Shown piece by piece: positions 9,201 through 16,379 of a stretch of 64,000 bases of DNA (the stretch's first letter is position 1; each line of letters begins with the position of its first letter). The DNA is from Sulfurimonas xiamenensis. Lineage in GTDB: Bacteria; Campylobacterota; Campylobacteria; Campylobacterales; Sulfurimonadaceae. Position numbers and translations under genes: made by a program. The notes beneath the pieces are model-generated. The model had not been told where the DNA came from. It did not search any database and worked only from the letters and a program-made list of their open reading frames with translations. The DNA lies in contig NZ_CP041166.1 in the NCBI RefSeq assembly GCF_009258045.1, positions 496,001 to 560,000 on the forward strand, given 5' to 3'.

Positions 9201-9629
9201 TTATTTTTTAAACAATTTTCTTATTTTTTCCAAATTCGCGGAAAATGTTTCATATTCTTCGCCGTTATCTTGAATTACACTTCTAGAAACAATATCTTGA
9301 AAAGTACGTCTAGAGTCTTCTGCCGATTGTAGATATTTAGATGAAAATTCACTATTCTCAGTCATGTTGAAATACCATTTACAAACCTTATTCATATCAA
9401 CACCATTCACAACTCTCATTGACATTAAAGTTAACATATCTAGTGTTGCATCTTTTTGTGATACAGCTAATCCAAGTATATAATTTCGATTATCCGTCCA
9501 TTTATTAGCTAAAACATCTCTACAGCCATTGTAAATCCAATCTTTGTTAATATCAAATGATGCTTCCGTATTTTGTTCAGCTGCATGAATTAAAGAGATT
9601 AAACTCAACAACAAAATTAATTTTTTCAT
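9201..9629 (-). CDS. Small secreted protein
   Basis: The 142-aa protein has a signal peptide (MKKLILLLSLISLIHAA) and two mature cysteines (YNGCRDVLANKW and NKVCKWYFNM). The mature part is mostly helical and polar. I do not recognise it. The pattern of a Trp/Cys-containing helical periplasmic protein recalls Rap/Tai-type immunity proteins, but the similarity is too weak for a call. It is the second gene of the cargo operon. Confidence 0.65.
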   Translation of the reverse strand: MKKLILLLSLISLIHAAEQNTEASFDINKDWIYNGCRDVLANKWTDNRNYILGLAVSQKDATLDMLTLMSMRVVNGVDMNKVCKWYFNMTENSEFSSKYLQSAEDSRRTFQDIVSRSVIQDNGEEYETFSANLEKIRKLFKK

Positions 9630-9641
9630 AATTCCACCTTA

Positions 9642-9920
9642 CTATATTTTTTTAACTTGATTAGCATCACATACTTCTCCATCAATATACATTATTGCAC
9701 TTTCATAATCGCAAAAATCATCTTTTAAGATTTGCACATCAGAACTAGAATAAATATAGCAATAAGTTTTAATTAAAATATCTGAGCCGTAACCACCTTT
9801 TAAAACTATAGAGTTGCTATCCAACACTACAAAATTTGTTTTATCTTTTGCACCGTAAACACAATCTGCACCTAATTGACCGAAAACTAATAATAAGCTA
9901 AATAAAATCCTAGATACCAT
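9642..9920 (-). CDS. Small secreted protein, first gene of cargo operon
   Basis: The 92-aa protein has a signal peptide (to about residue 18) and several cysteines (DCVYG, KTYCYIYS, DDFCDYES, EVCDAN) suggesting disulfides in the periplasm. No family is recognised. Upstream on the minus strand, TATAAC (about 9938-9943) is a plausible -10 for the whole operon. The next gene is 12 bp away. Confidence 0.62.
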   Translation of the reverse strand: MVSRILFSLLLVFGQLGADCVYGAKDKTNFVVLDSNSIVLKGGYGSDILIKTYCYIYSSSDVQILKDDFCDYESAIMYIDGEVCDANQVKKI

Positions 9921-10007
9921 CTTTAAAAACCTTTAATGTTATAAAGTATTGCAACAAGTTTAGCAAAATTACAATAATATGTGTAGTAATTATTCGAATT
10001 TCAGAGC

Positions 10008-10030
10008 AGTTCACATAAAATATGCGAACT
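10008..10030. repeat. Imperfect palindrome at the ardA stop
   Basis: AGTTCACATA-aaa-TATGCGAACT has 10-bp arms with one mismatch and ends on the ardA stop codon. It lies between ardA and the cargo operon promoter. It may serve as a factor-dependent terminator (no U tract is seen) or as an operator for the cargo promoter. Confidence 0.5.
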
Positions 10031-10560
10031 TATCTCATATATTCCCAAATAATGCCGTTTTCATCAGTGTAAAAGCTCCCATTAATTTCCATATCTCTTC
10101 CAAGAGCTTCATAATCAAAATAAAACTGTAGATTTTCGGGCATATTTCTTAAAGCTCCAGTTTCCTCTATGTAATTATAGGCAACATCTTCCATTTTACT
10201 CTCTCCAGTGCAAAGCATATCATCTATGTGCTCTATTGCTTCTTCTATATCGCTAACAACATAATTTTCAAGCATTAGTTTTACAGCCGTTCTTTCATGC
10301 TCATCCAGTCTGTCCATATCTTCAGCGATGATGTTTAATTTTTCTAAATCTGCATATTCATCTATTTGCATATAGTCGCATTCATAATCGGTTATAAAAT
10401 ACTCTTCGTGATGATGGTCTGAGCCGCATATTTGTCTGCCCTTATAAAGCTCATTCTCTATCGCCTCAGCCAGTTCATCCGAACTCATTGGCAGTGTATG
10501 CCAAGCTCCAACTAAGTGTCCGTTATTGTAAGCCTCTAAATCTGTTATATATACTCTCAT
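10030..10560 (-). CDS. ardA: ArdA-family antirestriction protein
   Basis: From ATG at 10560 the protein is 176 aa. It begins RVYITDLEAYNNGHLVGAW, the typical ArdA opening, followed by an IHDYE-like stretch (YFITDYECDYMQIDEYA) and the C-terminal ENLQFYFDYEALGRDMEINGSFY module. The protein is strongly acidic, as expected of a B-DNA mimic that occupies type I restriction enzymes. I chose ATG 10560 over the upstream in-frame extension because AAAGGA lies five bases before it and homology starts there. Such genes protect incoming mobile DNA. Upstream is a cluster of hairpins. Confidence 0.9.
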   Translation of the reverse strand: MRVYITDLEAYNNGHLVGAWHTLPMSSDELAEAIENELYKGRQICGSDHHHEEYFITDYECDYMQIDEYADLEKLNIIAEDMDRLDEHERTAVKLMLENYVVSDIEEAIEHIDDMLCTGESKMEDVAYNYIEETGALRNMPENLQFYFDYEALGRDMEINGSFYTDENGIIWEYMR

Positions 10561-10597
10561 GGTAATCCTTTTATCAAATGTTTTGAAAAATATTTGG

Positions 10598-10677
10598 CGA
10601 CTAAAAGTCGAAACGCAAGCGAAGCTAAAAAGCTTCAAGACCTCAATGTTCTTTTGGGCTTAAATGCCCTTTTGAAC
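10598..10677. repeat. Three tandem hairpins upstream of ardA
   Basis: Within 80 bp are CGACT-aaa-AGTCG (10598-10610), GAAGCT-aaaa-AGCTTC (10621-10636) and GTTC-tttt-GGGC-ttaaat-GCCC-tttt-GAAC (10648-10677). None is followed by a convincing U tract in the ardA direction. Placed directly upstream of an antirestriction gene, they could be folded single-stranded DNA promoters of the Frpo/ssi type known from plasmid leading regions (inference), or simple regulatory palindromes. Confidence 0.6.
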
Positions 10678-10786
10678 ACAGACCAAGAATAAATAAGGTT
10701 TAAAATAATCTGGAACTTGTTTCACATTATTTTAGAGCTTCATTTGTAAGGATTCTTGCGTCTCAAAAGGGTTTTAAGTTATGTAA

Positions 10787-10933
10787 AGAAACGTATCATC
10801 AATAAAAATCTCATCTGTTGAGATATACCTAGTAGATAATAAGGAGTGGGAACGACTACAACTTGAGCATGAGGAGAGACCTTGGCTCTATGAACACTAT
10901 GGCAAGATTTCAGCTTGGCATCCAAATATATAA
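10787..10933 (+). pseudogene. Start-less 48-codon ORF, possible gene remnant
   Basis: An open frame that follows ATG-TAA reads through VEIYLVDNKEWERLQLEH and ends in WHPNI at a stop at 10931-10933. The residue mix (Trp-rich, charged) looks protein-like, but there is no ATG, GTG or TTG in frame. It is either the tail of a decayed gene or a coincidence. It occupies the otherwise gene-free stretch 10561-10978 together with the hairpin cluster. Confidence 0.3.
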
Positions 10934-10978
10934 AAAAGCCAAATACCATTTATAATCTTTATAAAAGAGGTGTTTAAA

Positions 10979-11296
10979 ATGGGTATAGAATCAATCATCA
11001 AAGAGCTTTCACGAGAAGAGCTGGAGGGCAAATTTATCAATATGTTTAACGACTACAGCGTGCTAAAAAACAATCATAAAAATCAAGAAGAAGTGCCACT
11101 TGTAGACTTTAGCGATTTTAAGATAAGAAGACGGCAGCAATATCTTCATAAGACATATTCTCAACACGCGCCTGTTCTAAACGGAATACTAAAATTATAT
11201 ATGGATACGCAAGATAAAAATCTGCACCACTATCTTTCAGAGCTAAATGCACAGCTGGAAAAAAAGGCTCAAGAGAATAATGACTTTGCTAAGTAG
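10979..11296 (+). CDS. Small hypothetical protein
   Basis: From ATG at 10979 (RBS AGAGG eight bases upstream; a GTG nine bases earlier is less likely) the protein is 105 aa. It is charged and helical with a basic centre (FKIRRRQQYLHKTYSQ). No family is recognised. It is the only plus-strand gene between the integrase and the 18.2-kb genes, and it lies between the ardA leading segment and the putative replication origin. It may therefore be an accessory DNA-binding protein, but nothing proves it. Confidence 0.6.
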   Translation: MGIESIIKELSREELEGKFINMFNDYSVLKNNHKNQEEVPLVDFSDFKIRRRQQYLHKTYSQHAPVLNGILKLYMDTQDKNLHHYLSELNAQLEKKAQENNDFAK

Positions 11297-11367
11297 GGTT
11301 GTGTTAACCATCCCCATAAGCCTAAATAAAATCTTTGCAAACTTGTTTGGAGTGGAATGTATGTGTG

Positions 11368-11403
11368 GAGGGTTGGCTTTGCGAAGCAAATAGCCAATCC
11401 CTC
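11368..11403. repeat. Compound hairpin near rep
   Basis: GAGGGTTGGCT pairs with AGCCAATCCCTC (one bulged base), and the loop itself is the hairpin TTTGC-GAA-GCAAA. The 36-nt structure is the strongest fold in the non-coding region next to rep. Confidence 0.75.
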
Positions 11404-11455
11404 TCATCACTAATGGTTCAAACAATGTTTAGATTTTATGATAAATGGCTGATGT

Positions 11456-11492
11456 GGGTTGGTGAGTCGCTTGAATAACTATTAACCAACCC
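11456..11492. repeat. Inverted repeat GGGTTGGT / ACCAACCC
   Basis: Perfect 8-bp arms (11456-11463 and 11485-11492) enclose a 21-nt loop. The arms share the GGTTGG core with the neighbouring compound hairpin and with AGGGTTG at 11295, suggesting a family of related sites. Confidence 0.65.
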
Positions 11493-11502
11493 TTATAACC
11501 CA

Positions 11503-11629
11503 TAGCAGTTCAAAGCACCTTTTAGACTGCTATATAGGTGTTTGAGAGATATTTTTAGGTTCGTTTTTCTAAAGCAGTTTAAGATTTTTCAAGCCTCTTT
11601 AGATGATTTTTGCATTTTTTTAAACTGCT
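11503..11629. repeat. Four TAGCAGTTT-related sites in inverted pairs
   Basis: TAGCAGT (11503-11509) is inverted as ACTGCTA (11526-11532), and AGCAGTTTAA (11573-11582) as TTAAACTGCT (11620-11629). The last copy extends into the 13-mer TAAACTGCTATCT (11621-11633), which recurs at 15822-15834 on the other side of rep. The sites resemble iterons or initiator-binding sites (inference). Confidence 0.6.
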
Positions 11630-11633
11630 ATCT
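11621..11633 (+). repeat. 13-bp repeat TAAACTGCTATCT, downstream copy
   Basis: This copy is identical in sequence and orientation to 15822-15834. The two copies bracket the rep gene, 54 bp beyond its stop and 95 bp before its start. Confidence 0.6.
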
Positions 11634-11686
11634 CCCTAAAGACAGAACTGTCCTAAAGTGTTAAAAGTGAAAAGAGTTTTGAGAAG

Positions 11687-14600
11687 TTAAGCGACTAGTA
11701 GTGGTTCAAGAAAGGAGAGCTGCATCTCTTTTTGAACATTGTCTTTGTAATTCGGATAGTTTTTTATTTTTTGCAGATAGGCTTCATCAATCATAAAATC
11801 TACATAGCTCATAATCTCATCTTCACTGATATATCCCTTGATATACATATCTTCAACATAAAGCTTCTGATACAACTTACCATCTAGAATCTCTAGGTTG
11901 GCGTTTGCTTGGGTGTATATTGTATCAATCATATCCTCTGTTGGTAAAAAGCTGTGATGTGGATAGTCCGCTCTTCGTTTGGAAATATTATGTCGTAAAA
12001 CACACCTGCTGTCTAAATGCTTATCGATAAGTGTTTTGCTCACGTAAAAGCCGATGATTTTTTTGTCGGTCCTAATATGGGTGTAATCTTTACTATCATG
12101 CAGCACTTCATTGGCAGCATGCTCCCAGACTACATCATCTGTTACGTTATCGTTACGGGTATCCAAGAAAAGACTGTTTACATCTTTTAAAAATTCTGCG
12201 TTTTTAAATCCTTCTTTGACACGTCTTTCATACTCAAACCTAAAATTGCCGTTTAGCTCCTCTTTCTCCAACCAGTAGTAAAGCGGTTTATTTGTGCGTT
12301 TCATAGCACTTAAAACATGTGGCGCGTTCTCTTGATACCATTTATACATCTTATCTAAGTGCAATTGTGTCGTGTGCTCATAGTTTGATATGCCTGTGAT
12401 TTTCACTTCAGAGCCAAGCATAGATTCCCATGCGTTGAAAAATAGGATATCTTTATCGTCATCATTATCTGCAAAAGCGTTTTTCATAGTATATTTGGCG
12501 ATATATGAGGCTGGAGAAGCTACTTTGTTAAAGAGTATCTTATCAATTTTTGTAAGTCTCTTTTGCGCTTTTTTGATAACTAACTCACTTGCAAAATTAT
12601 CTTCTAAATTTCTAATTTCTTGAATTAACTCCAGCTTCTCTAAAAGCAGCTTATTAAAGTCTATACTCTTGACATCCTCAACTTTTAGTATCTTTTGAAA
12701 ATCATTGAACTTTGGATTGAGATTGAAGTTGATAATGGTTTTTCTGTAAGCATCCCTTACTAAATAATCTATCTCATCATCTACAAATATCAGTATATGA
12801 ATATGGCTCGTCATATTTTTATGAGGCTCAAGCTGCCTAAAATATGCAACATCAGCGTTTGTAAACTCTGGATATCTCTTTTGATAGTTGCTGATACTTG
12901 TTTTTAGGATGTGGTAAAAATATGTCCATACCTCATTTATTTTTTTAGCAGAGTTGATGATATGCTCTTCTAGATTATGTCCGCACATTTGAAAGTTTGG
13001 ATTATCTTCTAGGATTGCCTTGTCTCCATATTTGCGTTCCTCTGTTAGAGATTTAGCTTTTGTTTTCCAGCGATGCCACTCACTTGGCAGCGTAAAGGTA
13101 ATAAAGGAAGCTCGTTTGTCTTGGTTTTTGTGCTCAATATATTTTATCTTTGACCATCTCTTTGTTGCTAAGAGCTTTTTTCGGTTGTTGATGAAGTTAC
13201 CCATAAGCATCTCTTGCTGGTATTGGTAACCATTTAGTTGGTCATAGCCAAAATCTATTATCGTATCACGAAGAAGTGTCTGATATTTTTCATCTGATAA
13301 ATCCACCATAGGCTGCTCATTTAATGTGTCATACATCCCTAGAACCGTATTGGTAAAATATCTTTTTTCCTTGTCACTTTTTATGAAGTAATCGTTCTTC
13401 ATACTTGCTACAAACTCTTCATACTCGTAGATATGAGAGTTTTTTAGCTTTTTATCGATTTTAGCTTGTCGTATCTCAAGAGCTTTTTTGGATTTTTCTT
13501 TCGTAATGTCGGTATATTTTTTAGATACTGCATTTACAACTATCTTTTTGAAGCGTTTCATCCACAAGACATCATCACTCTCTACATCAATATCAGCCCA
13601 GTTAGTATAATTGATAAGATGGTGGATAGCATCTGTAAAGGTGTTGTTGAGATAGTCATAGTTGATACGCTCATCGTTTAAAAACAGTTCTCTTGTAGTA
13701 TCAATTGCATTGATGGCAACTTTTAAAGGGATGTTGTAAATTTCGTTGATGGTTTTAAACTCCTCAAGTAAAAGCAGCATAAACTCAATATCATCTGTGC
13801 TTAGTGCATTGATATCTTTTATCTTTTTGGTTTGCAGCTGTTTATTGGTCTCTTTAATAAAATTGTTGATAAGTGCTTTGGCATTGGAGTCTTGATATTT
13901 TTGTGTATATGTTACTTCATCAATTTCTATGAATGCTACTCTATCGCTCCCTGTAAAGTCTATATCATCGTAAAATGAGTTCTCAAATTCAAGTGTCTGT
14001 TTATTGGGGTTAGATACAACTTGATGCTGCATATATGGCTTATGAAGCAGATTTTTTGTGTAGGTGTTAATCTCTTTTTTGCTTGTGATGATAAGGTTCT
14101 CTTTTGCTCGCGTGATAGCTACATAATAAAGTCGCTTCTCCTCTTCATCATCTAGGTTTCTTGGAAAAACTCCATCTTCAAAGTTGTATAGTATGACGGT
14201 GTTAAACTCCAAGCCTTTGGATTTATGGATACTCATGATTTGCACACCATCTTGTGTGATATAGTTTTGCTCTTGGAGCCAATGATTGAGCCGCGTTTGC
14301 ACATTTTTTAAAAATAACTCTGTATTTTCTTGAGAAAATATCTTGTATATCTTATCTTGCCAGATATGGAGTCGCTCCTCTAACTCTTCATAGCCTCTGT
14401 TGATAAGATAGTTCGTGATGTTGTTAGAGTGAAATATCTGTGTAATAGCGGCAACTGTATCTACGATACTATGAGCCTGAGCCGCATCAATTATTTTTCG
14501 CCACTCATCTATTTCAAACCGTTCAAAGTAGATATCATCAGCGACGTAATTGTTTTTTATCATCAGCAACATGGCATATAGGATATATTCCAGCTCTTGA

Positions 14601-15727
14601 TAGTTTCTTTTTTGGTATGGCACTTGCCACTTCTCTAAAATATCTTTTATCTCTTGAATATGATAGTTGTTTCGTGCCAAGATACAGATATCATTCAACT
14701 CATCATTGCTTTTGTGAATCAGCTCTGGCAAGGTAAAATCAGAGATATTTTCAAGCACTTTGATATCTGAGTTTGGCTTCTCATCTGTAGCCGTTACTGG
14801 TTGGATGTCCTCTAACTTTTCAGTTAGTGACGTATCAATAAATGCGTTGGAAAAATTAACGATGTTTTTACTTGAGCGGTAGTTTGTATTAAGCTGGATG
14901 ATAGGTGTTGCTTCTATCAGCTCAATGGTCTTTTTGAAATTTGCACCTTGAAAGCTATAAATGCTTTGATAGGGGTCTCCAACCATAAAGAGATTATTGG
15001 TCTGTATCATCTGCAATATCTCTAAAACAATGCTATTGGTATCTTGAAACTCATCTACCAAGATGTGATTGAACTTCTTTTGCAGCGTTGTTCTGTTGAA
15101 CTCATCCTCTTTGATAAAAAAATAAGTTTCTATCAAGATATCATCAAAGTTTAAAACTCCATTTGCTCTTTTTTGCTCAAAGAATGCTTGGATGATGTTG
15201 ATATTAGACTTATAGTGTAGCTTCTCTTTAAGCAGCACGTTTAATTTTTCAAAAAACATCTCAATGTTCTCACACTCTAGAGCGAGCTCTATGTTTTTGC
15301 TGATGAACTCACTTAGCTTTAAAGGGGATTCTATTTTTACTTTGAACTGTTTTGTGTCAAATAGCTCGCTGTGAAAATTGTGCTCAAGGTAGTAGTTGTA
15401 TCTGTATTCATCGTATATCTGCATCGATGAGAGATAACTGTATTTGCTTTGCTCGAACTGGGTCATGCTTTGCAGCAGCTTGAAAAATACTGCGTGGAAT
15501 GTGCCAAGATATTTCATCTCTTCACGCGTGTTTAATCTGTGGTTGAACTCGTTTGCCGCTTTTTGAGTGAAGGTAAGGGCTAAGATTTTATCAGGATAGT
15601 TGGCGCGTAAAAGTTTTTGCAGCCTCTCGACAAATACAGTTGTCTTACCAGCTCCAGCACCGCTGATAACAATAGTGTTGCCAATTGCTTCAACTGCTTG
15701 TATCTGTCTGTCGTTCAATCCTTTCAA
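11687..15727 (-). CDS. UvrD/PcrA-type helicase fused to P2 gpA-like HUH replication endonuclease
   Basis: The 1346-aa protein combines two normally separate replication enzymes. Residues about 1-580 are an SF1A helicase: Walker A GAGAGKTT (23-30), DEFQDT (225-230), GDPYQSIYSFQGA (250-262), TNYRS near 284, the IMSIHKSKGLEF motif and YVAITRAKENL. Residues about 860-1130 match the phage P2 gpA/phiX174 A family: FITFTLPSEWHRW, LEPHKNMTSHIHILIF with the metal-binding HIH (His975, His977), and SYIAKYTMKN with two catalytic tyrosines (Tyr1075, Tyr1079). The protein should nick one strand at the origin, stay attached and unwind it for rolling-circle replication. The segment 600-860 is unassigned. Start is TTG with AGGGAG upstream. 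Sequencing error is not suggested, as the frame is open throughout. Confidence 0.92.
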   Translation of the reverse strand: MKGLNDRQIQAVEAIGNTIVISGAGAGKTTVFVERLQKLLRANYPDKILALTFTQKAANEFNHRLNTREEMKYLGTFHAVFFKLLQSMTQFEQSKYSYLSSMQIYDEYRYNYYLEHNFHSELFDTKQFKVKIESPLKLSEFISKNIELALECENIEMFFEKLNVLLKEKLHYKSNINIIQAFFEQKRANGVLNFDDILIETYFFIKEDEFNRTTLQKKFNHILVDEFQDTNSIVLEILQMIQTNNLFMVGDPYQSIYSFQGANFKKTIELIEATPIIQLNTNYRSSKNIVNFSNAFIDTSLTEKLEDIQPVTATDEKPNSDIKVLENISDFTLPELIHKSNDELNDICILARNNYHIQEIKDILEKWQVPYQKRNYQELEYILYAMLLMIKNNYVADDIYFERFEIDEWRKIIDAAQAHSIVDTVAAITQIFHSNNITNYLINRGYEELEERLHIWQDKIYKIFSQENTELFLKNVQTRLNHWLQEQNYITQDGVQIMSIHKSKGLEFNTVILYNFEDGVFPRNLDDEEEKRLYYVAITRAKENLIITSKKEINTYTKNLLHKPYMQHQVVSNPNKQTLEFENSFYDDIDFTGSDRVAFIEIDEVTYTQKYQDSNAKALINNFIKETNKQLQTKKIKDINALSTDDIEFMLLLLEEFKTINEIYNIPLKVAINAIDTTRELFLNDERINYDYLNNTFTDAIHHLINYTNWADIDVESDDVLWMKRFKKIVVNAVSKKYTDITKEKSKKALEIRQAKIDKKLKNSHIYEYEEFVASMKNDYFIKSDKEKRYFTNTVLGMYDTLNEQPMVDLSDEKYQTLLRDTIIDFGYDQLNGYQYQQEMLMGNFINNRKKLLATKRWSKIKYIEHKNQDKRASFITFTLPSEWHRWKTKAKSLTEERKYGDKAILEDNPNFQMCGHNLEEHIINSAKKINEVWTYFYHILKTSISNYQKRYPEFTNADVAYFRQLEPHKNMTSHIHILIFVDDEIDYLVRDAYRKTIINFNLNPKFNDFQKILKVEDVKSIDFNKLLLEKLELIQEIRNLEDNFASELVIKKAQKRLTKIDKILFNKVASPASYIAKYTMKNAFADNDDDKDILFFNAWESMLGSEVKITGISNYEHTTQLHLDKMYKWYQENAPHVLSAMKRTNKPLYYWLEKEELNGNFRFEYERRVKEGFKNAEFLKDVNSLFLDTRNDNVTDDVVWEHAANEVLHDSKDYTHIRTDKKIIGFYVSKTLIDKHLDSRCVLRHNISKRRADYPHHSFLPTEDMIDTIYTQANANLEILDGKLYQKLYVEDMYIKGYISEDEIMSYVDFMIDEAYLQKIKNYPNYKDNVQKEMQLSFLEPLLVA

Positions 15728-15752
15728 AAATATCTCCCTATGTTTCCTATAG

Positions 15753-15775
15753 ATTATAAAGTCATTTTTGACTTT
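15753..15775 (-). promoter_or_regulatory. rep promoter with overlapping operator-like palindrome
   Basis: On the minus strand TATAAT (15753-15758) lies about 26 bp before the TTG start. Directly upstream and touching it is the perfect inverted repeat AAAGTCA-tttt-TGACTTT (15758-15775). A repressor there would block RNA polymerase, a plausible copy-number or maintenance switch for rep. Confidence 0.55.
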
Positions 15776-15799
15776 TTTTAAAATTCATAAATAGAAGTT

Positions 15800-15818
15800 A
15801 AAAACCCTAAAATTAGGG
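15800..15818 (-). terminator. Rho-independent terminator after the acidic gene
   Basis: On the minus strand CCCTAA-tt-TTAGGG is followed by TTTTT. It ends the transcript of the 18.1 to 15.8 kb genes and insulates rep, which therefore has its own promoter. Confidence 0.7.
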
Positions 15819-15821
15819 CTC

Positions 15822-15834
15822 TAAACTGCTATCT
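15822..15834 (+). repeat. 13-bp repeat TAAACTGCTATCT, upstream copy
   Basis: Identical to 11621-11633. Here it overlaps a stem (CTATC...GATAG, 15829-15849) at the end of the preceding gene. Confidence 0.6.
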
Positions 15835-15841
15835 TTTTTTA

Positions 15842-16315
15842 TTAGATAGCGGTAAATACATATCCCATACTAGTTTCTGCATAATCGTATTGCAATAATG
15901 AATTCCATACATCTTCATAATCAATGTAAGGAAGTGCTTCTTCACTCACTTCGCCAAGGATTTGCCATTCTGTTATTGACATTTCAACAAACTCATCCAA
16001 ATCCATATGATAAATGCCCATTTCATCTTTGTGTTCTAGAATATATTTCAACTCATAACCAAGTTCATCAGCTACGATTAAAAATTTCTCCAACTCATCT
16101 TCCGTTACATCATATTTTTCTGTGATGTATTCGTGGATGTCATTGATTTTTTCTCTCGCCATCTGTTTTATCTCGAAAGTTGAACTCTCTTCATTATCAA
16201 GTTCATCTTCTATCTCTTCACTAATAAGTAAGATATACTCATCTCCAGCGATACCTTCAAATTCAGTCTCTGCGACCATACTCTCTACTATGTCATATAT
16301 TTTTTGTGTGCTCAT
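15842..16315 (-). CDS. Acidic protein, ArdA-like C-terminus (putative second antirestriction protein)
   Basis: The 157-aa protein is extremely acidic (many Asp/Glu, few basic residues). Its end EALPYIDYEDVWNSLLQYDYAETSMGYVF resembles the ArdA C-terminal module seen in the 10.0-kb gene (ENLQFYFDYEALGRDMEINGSFY). The N-terminal part is a helical acidic segment of no recognised family. A DNA-mimic, antirestriction or anti-host-factor role is inferred. ATG at 16315 has AGGAC upstream. It ends in a strong terminator before rep. Confidence 0.6.
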   Translation of the reverse strand: MSTQKIYDIVESMVAETEFEGIAGDEYILLISEEIEDELDNEESSTFEIKQMAREKINDIHEYITEKYDVTEDELEKFLIVADELGYELKYILEHKDEMGIYHMDLDEFVEMSITEWQILGEVSEEALPYIDYEDVWNSLLQYDYAETSMGYVFTAI

Positions 16316-16379
16316 AAGCGCGTCCTTTGTTTTGGTGTATTGTTTGATTATAAAAGTTTGTTAACTTTTGATTGCTTAG

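Larger units (their letters stand above)
11297..11660. other. Non-coding inverted-repeat cluster, candidate rolling-circle origin
   Basis: About 390 bp without a gene lie downstream of rep. They hold a compound hairpin (11368-11403) flanked by partly complementary arms (about 11318-11348 and 11411-11441), an 8-bp inverted repeat with a 21-nt loop (11456-11492), inverted TAGCAGT copies (11503-11532), a 10-bp inverted repeat (11573-11629) and a small palindrome GACAG-aa-CTGTC (11641-11652). HUH initiators nick at or near hairpins, usually beside their own gene, so this is the best origin candidate in the element. No nick site can be named. Confidence 0.5.

Noticed and set aside
11243-11425. Minus-strand 60-codon frame next to the small 10.98-kb gene
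   Set aside because: It overlaps the hairpin region and the convergent gene, has no good RBS and has biased composition.
16119-16364. Ser-rich plus-strand frame opposite the acidic gene
   Set aside because: It is the complement of Asp/Glu-rich codons and lacks a ribosome-binding site.
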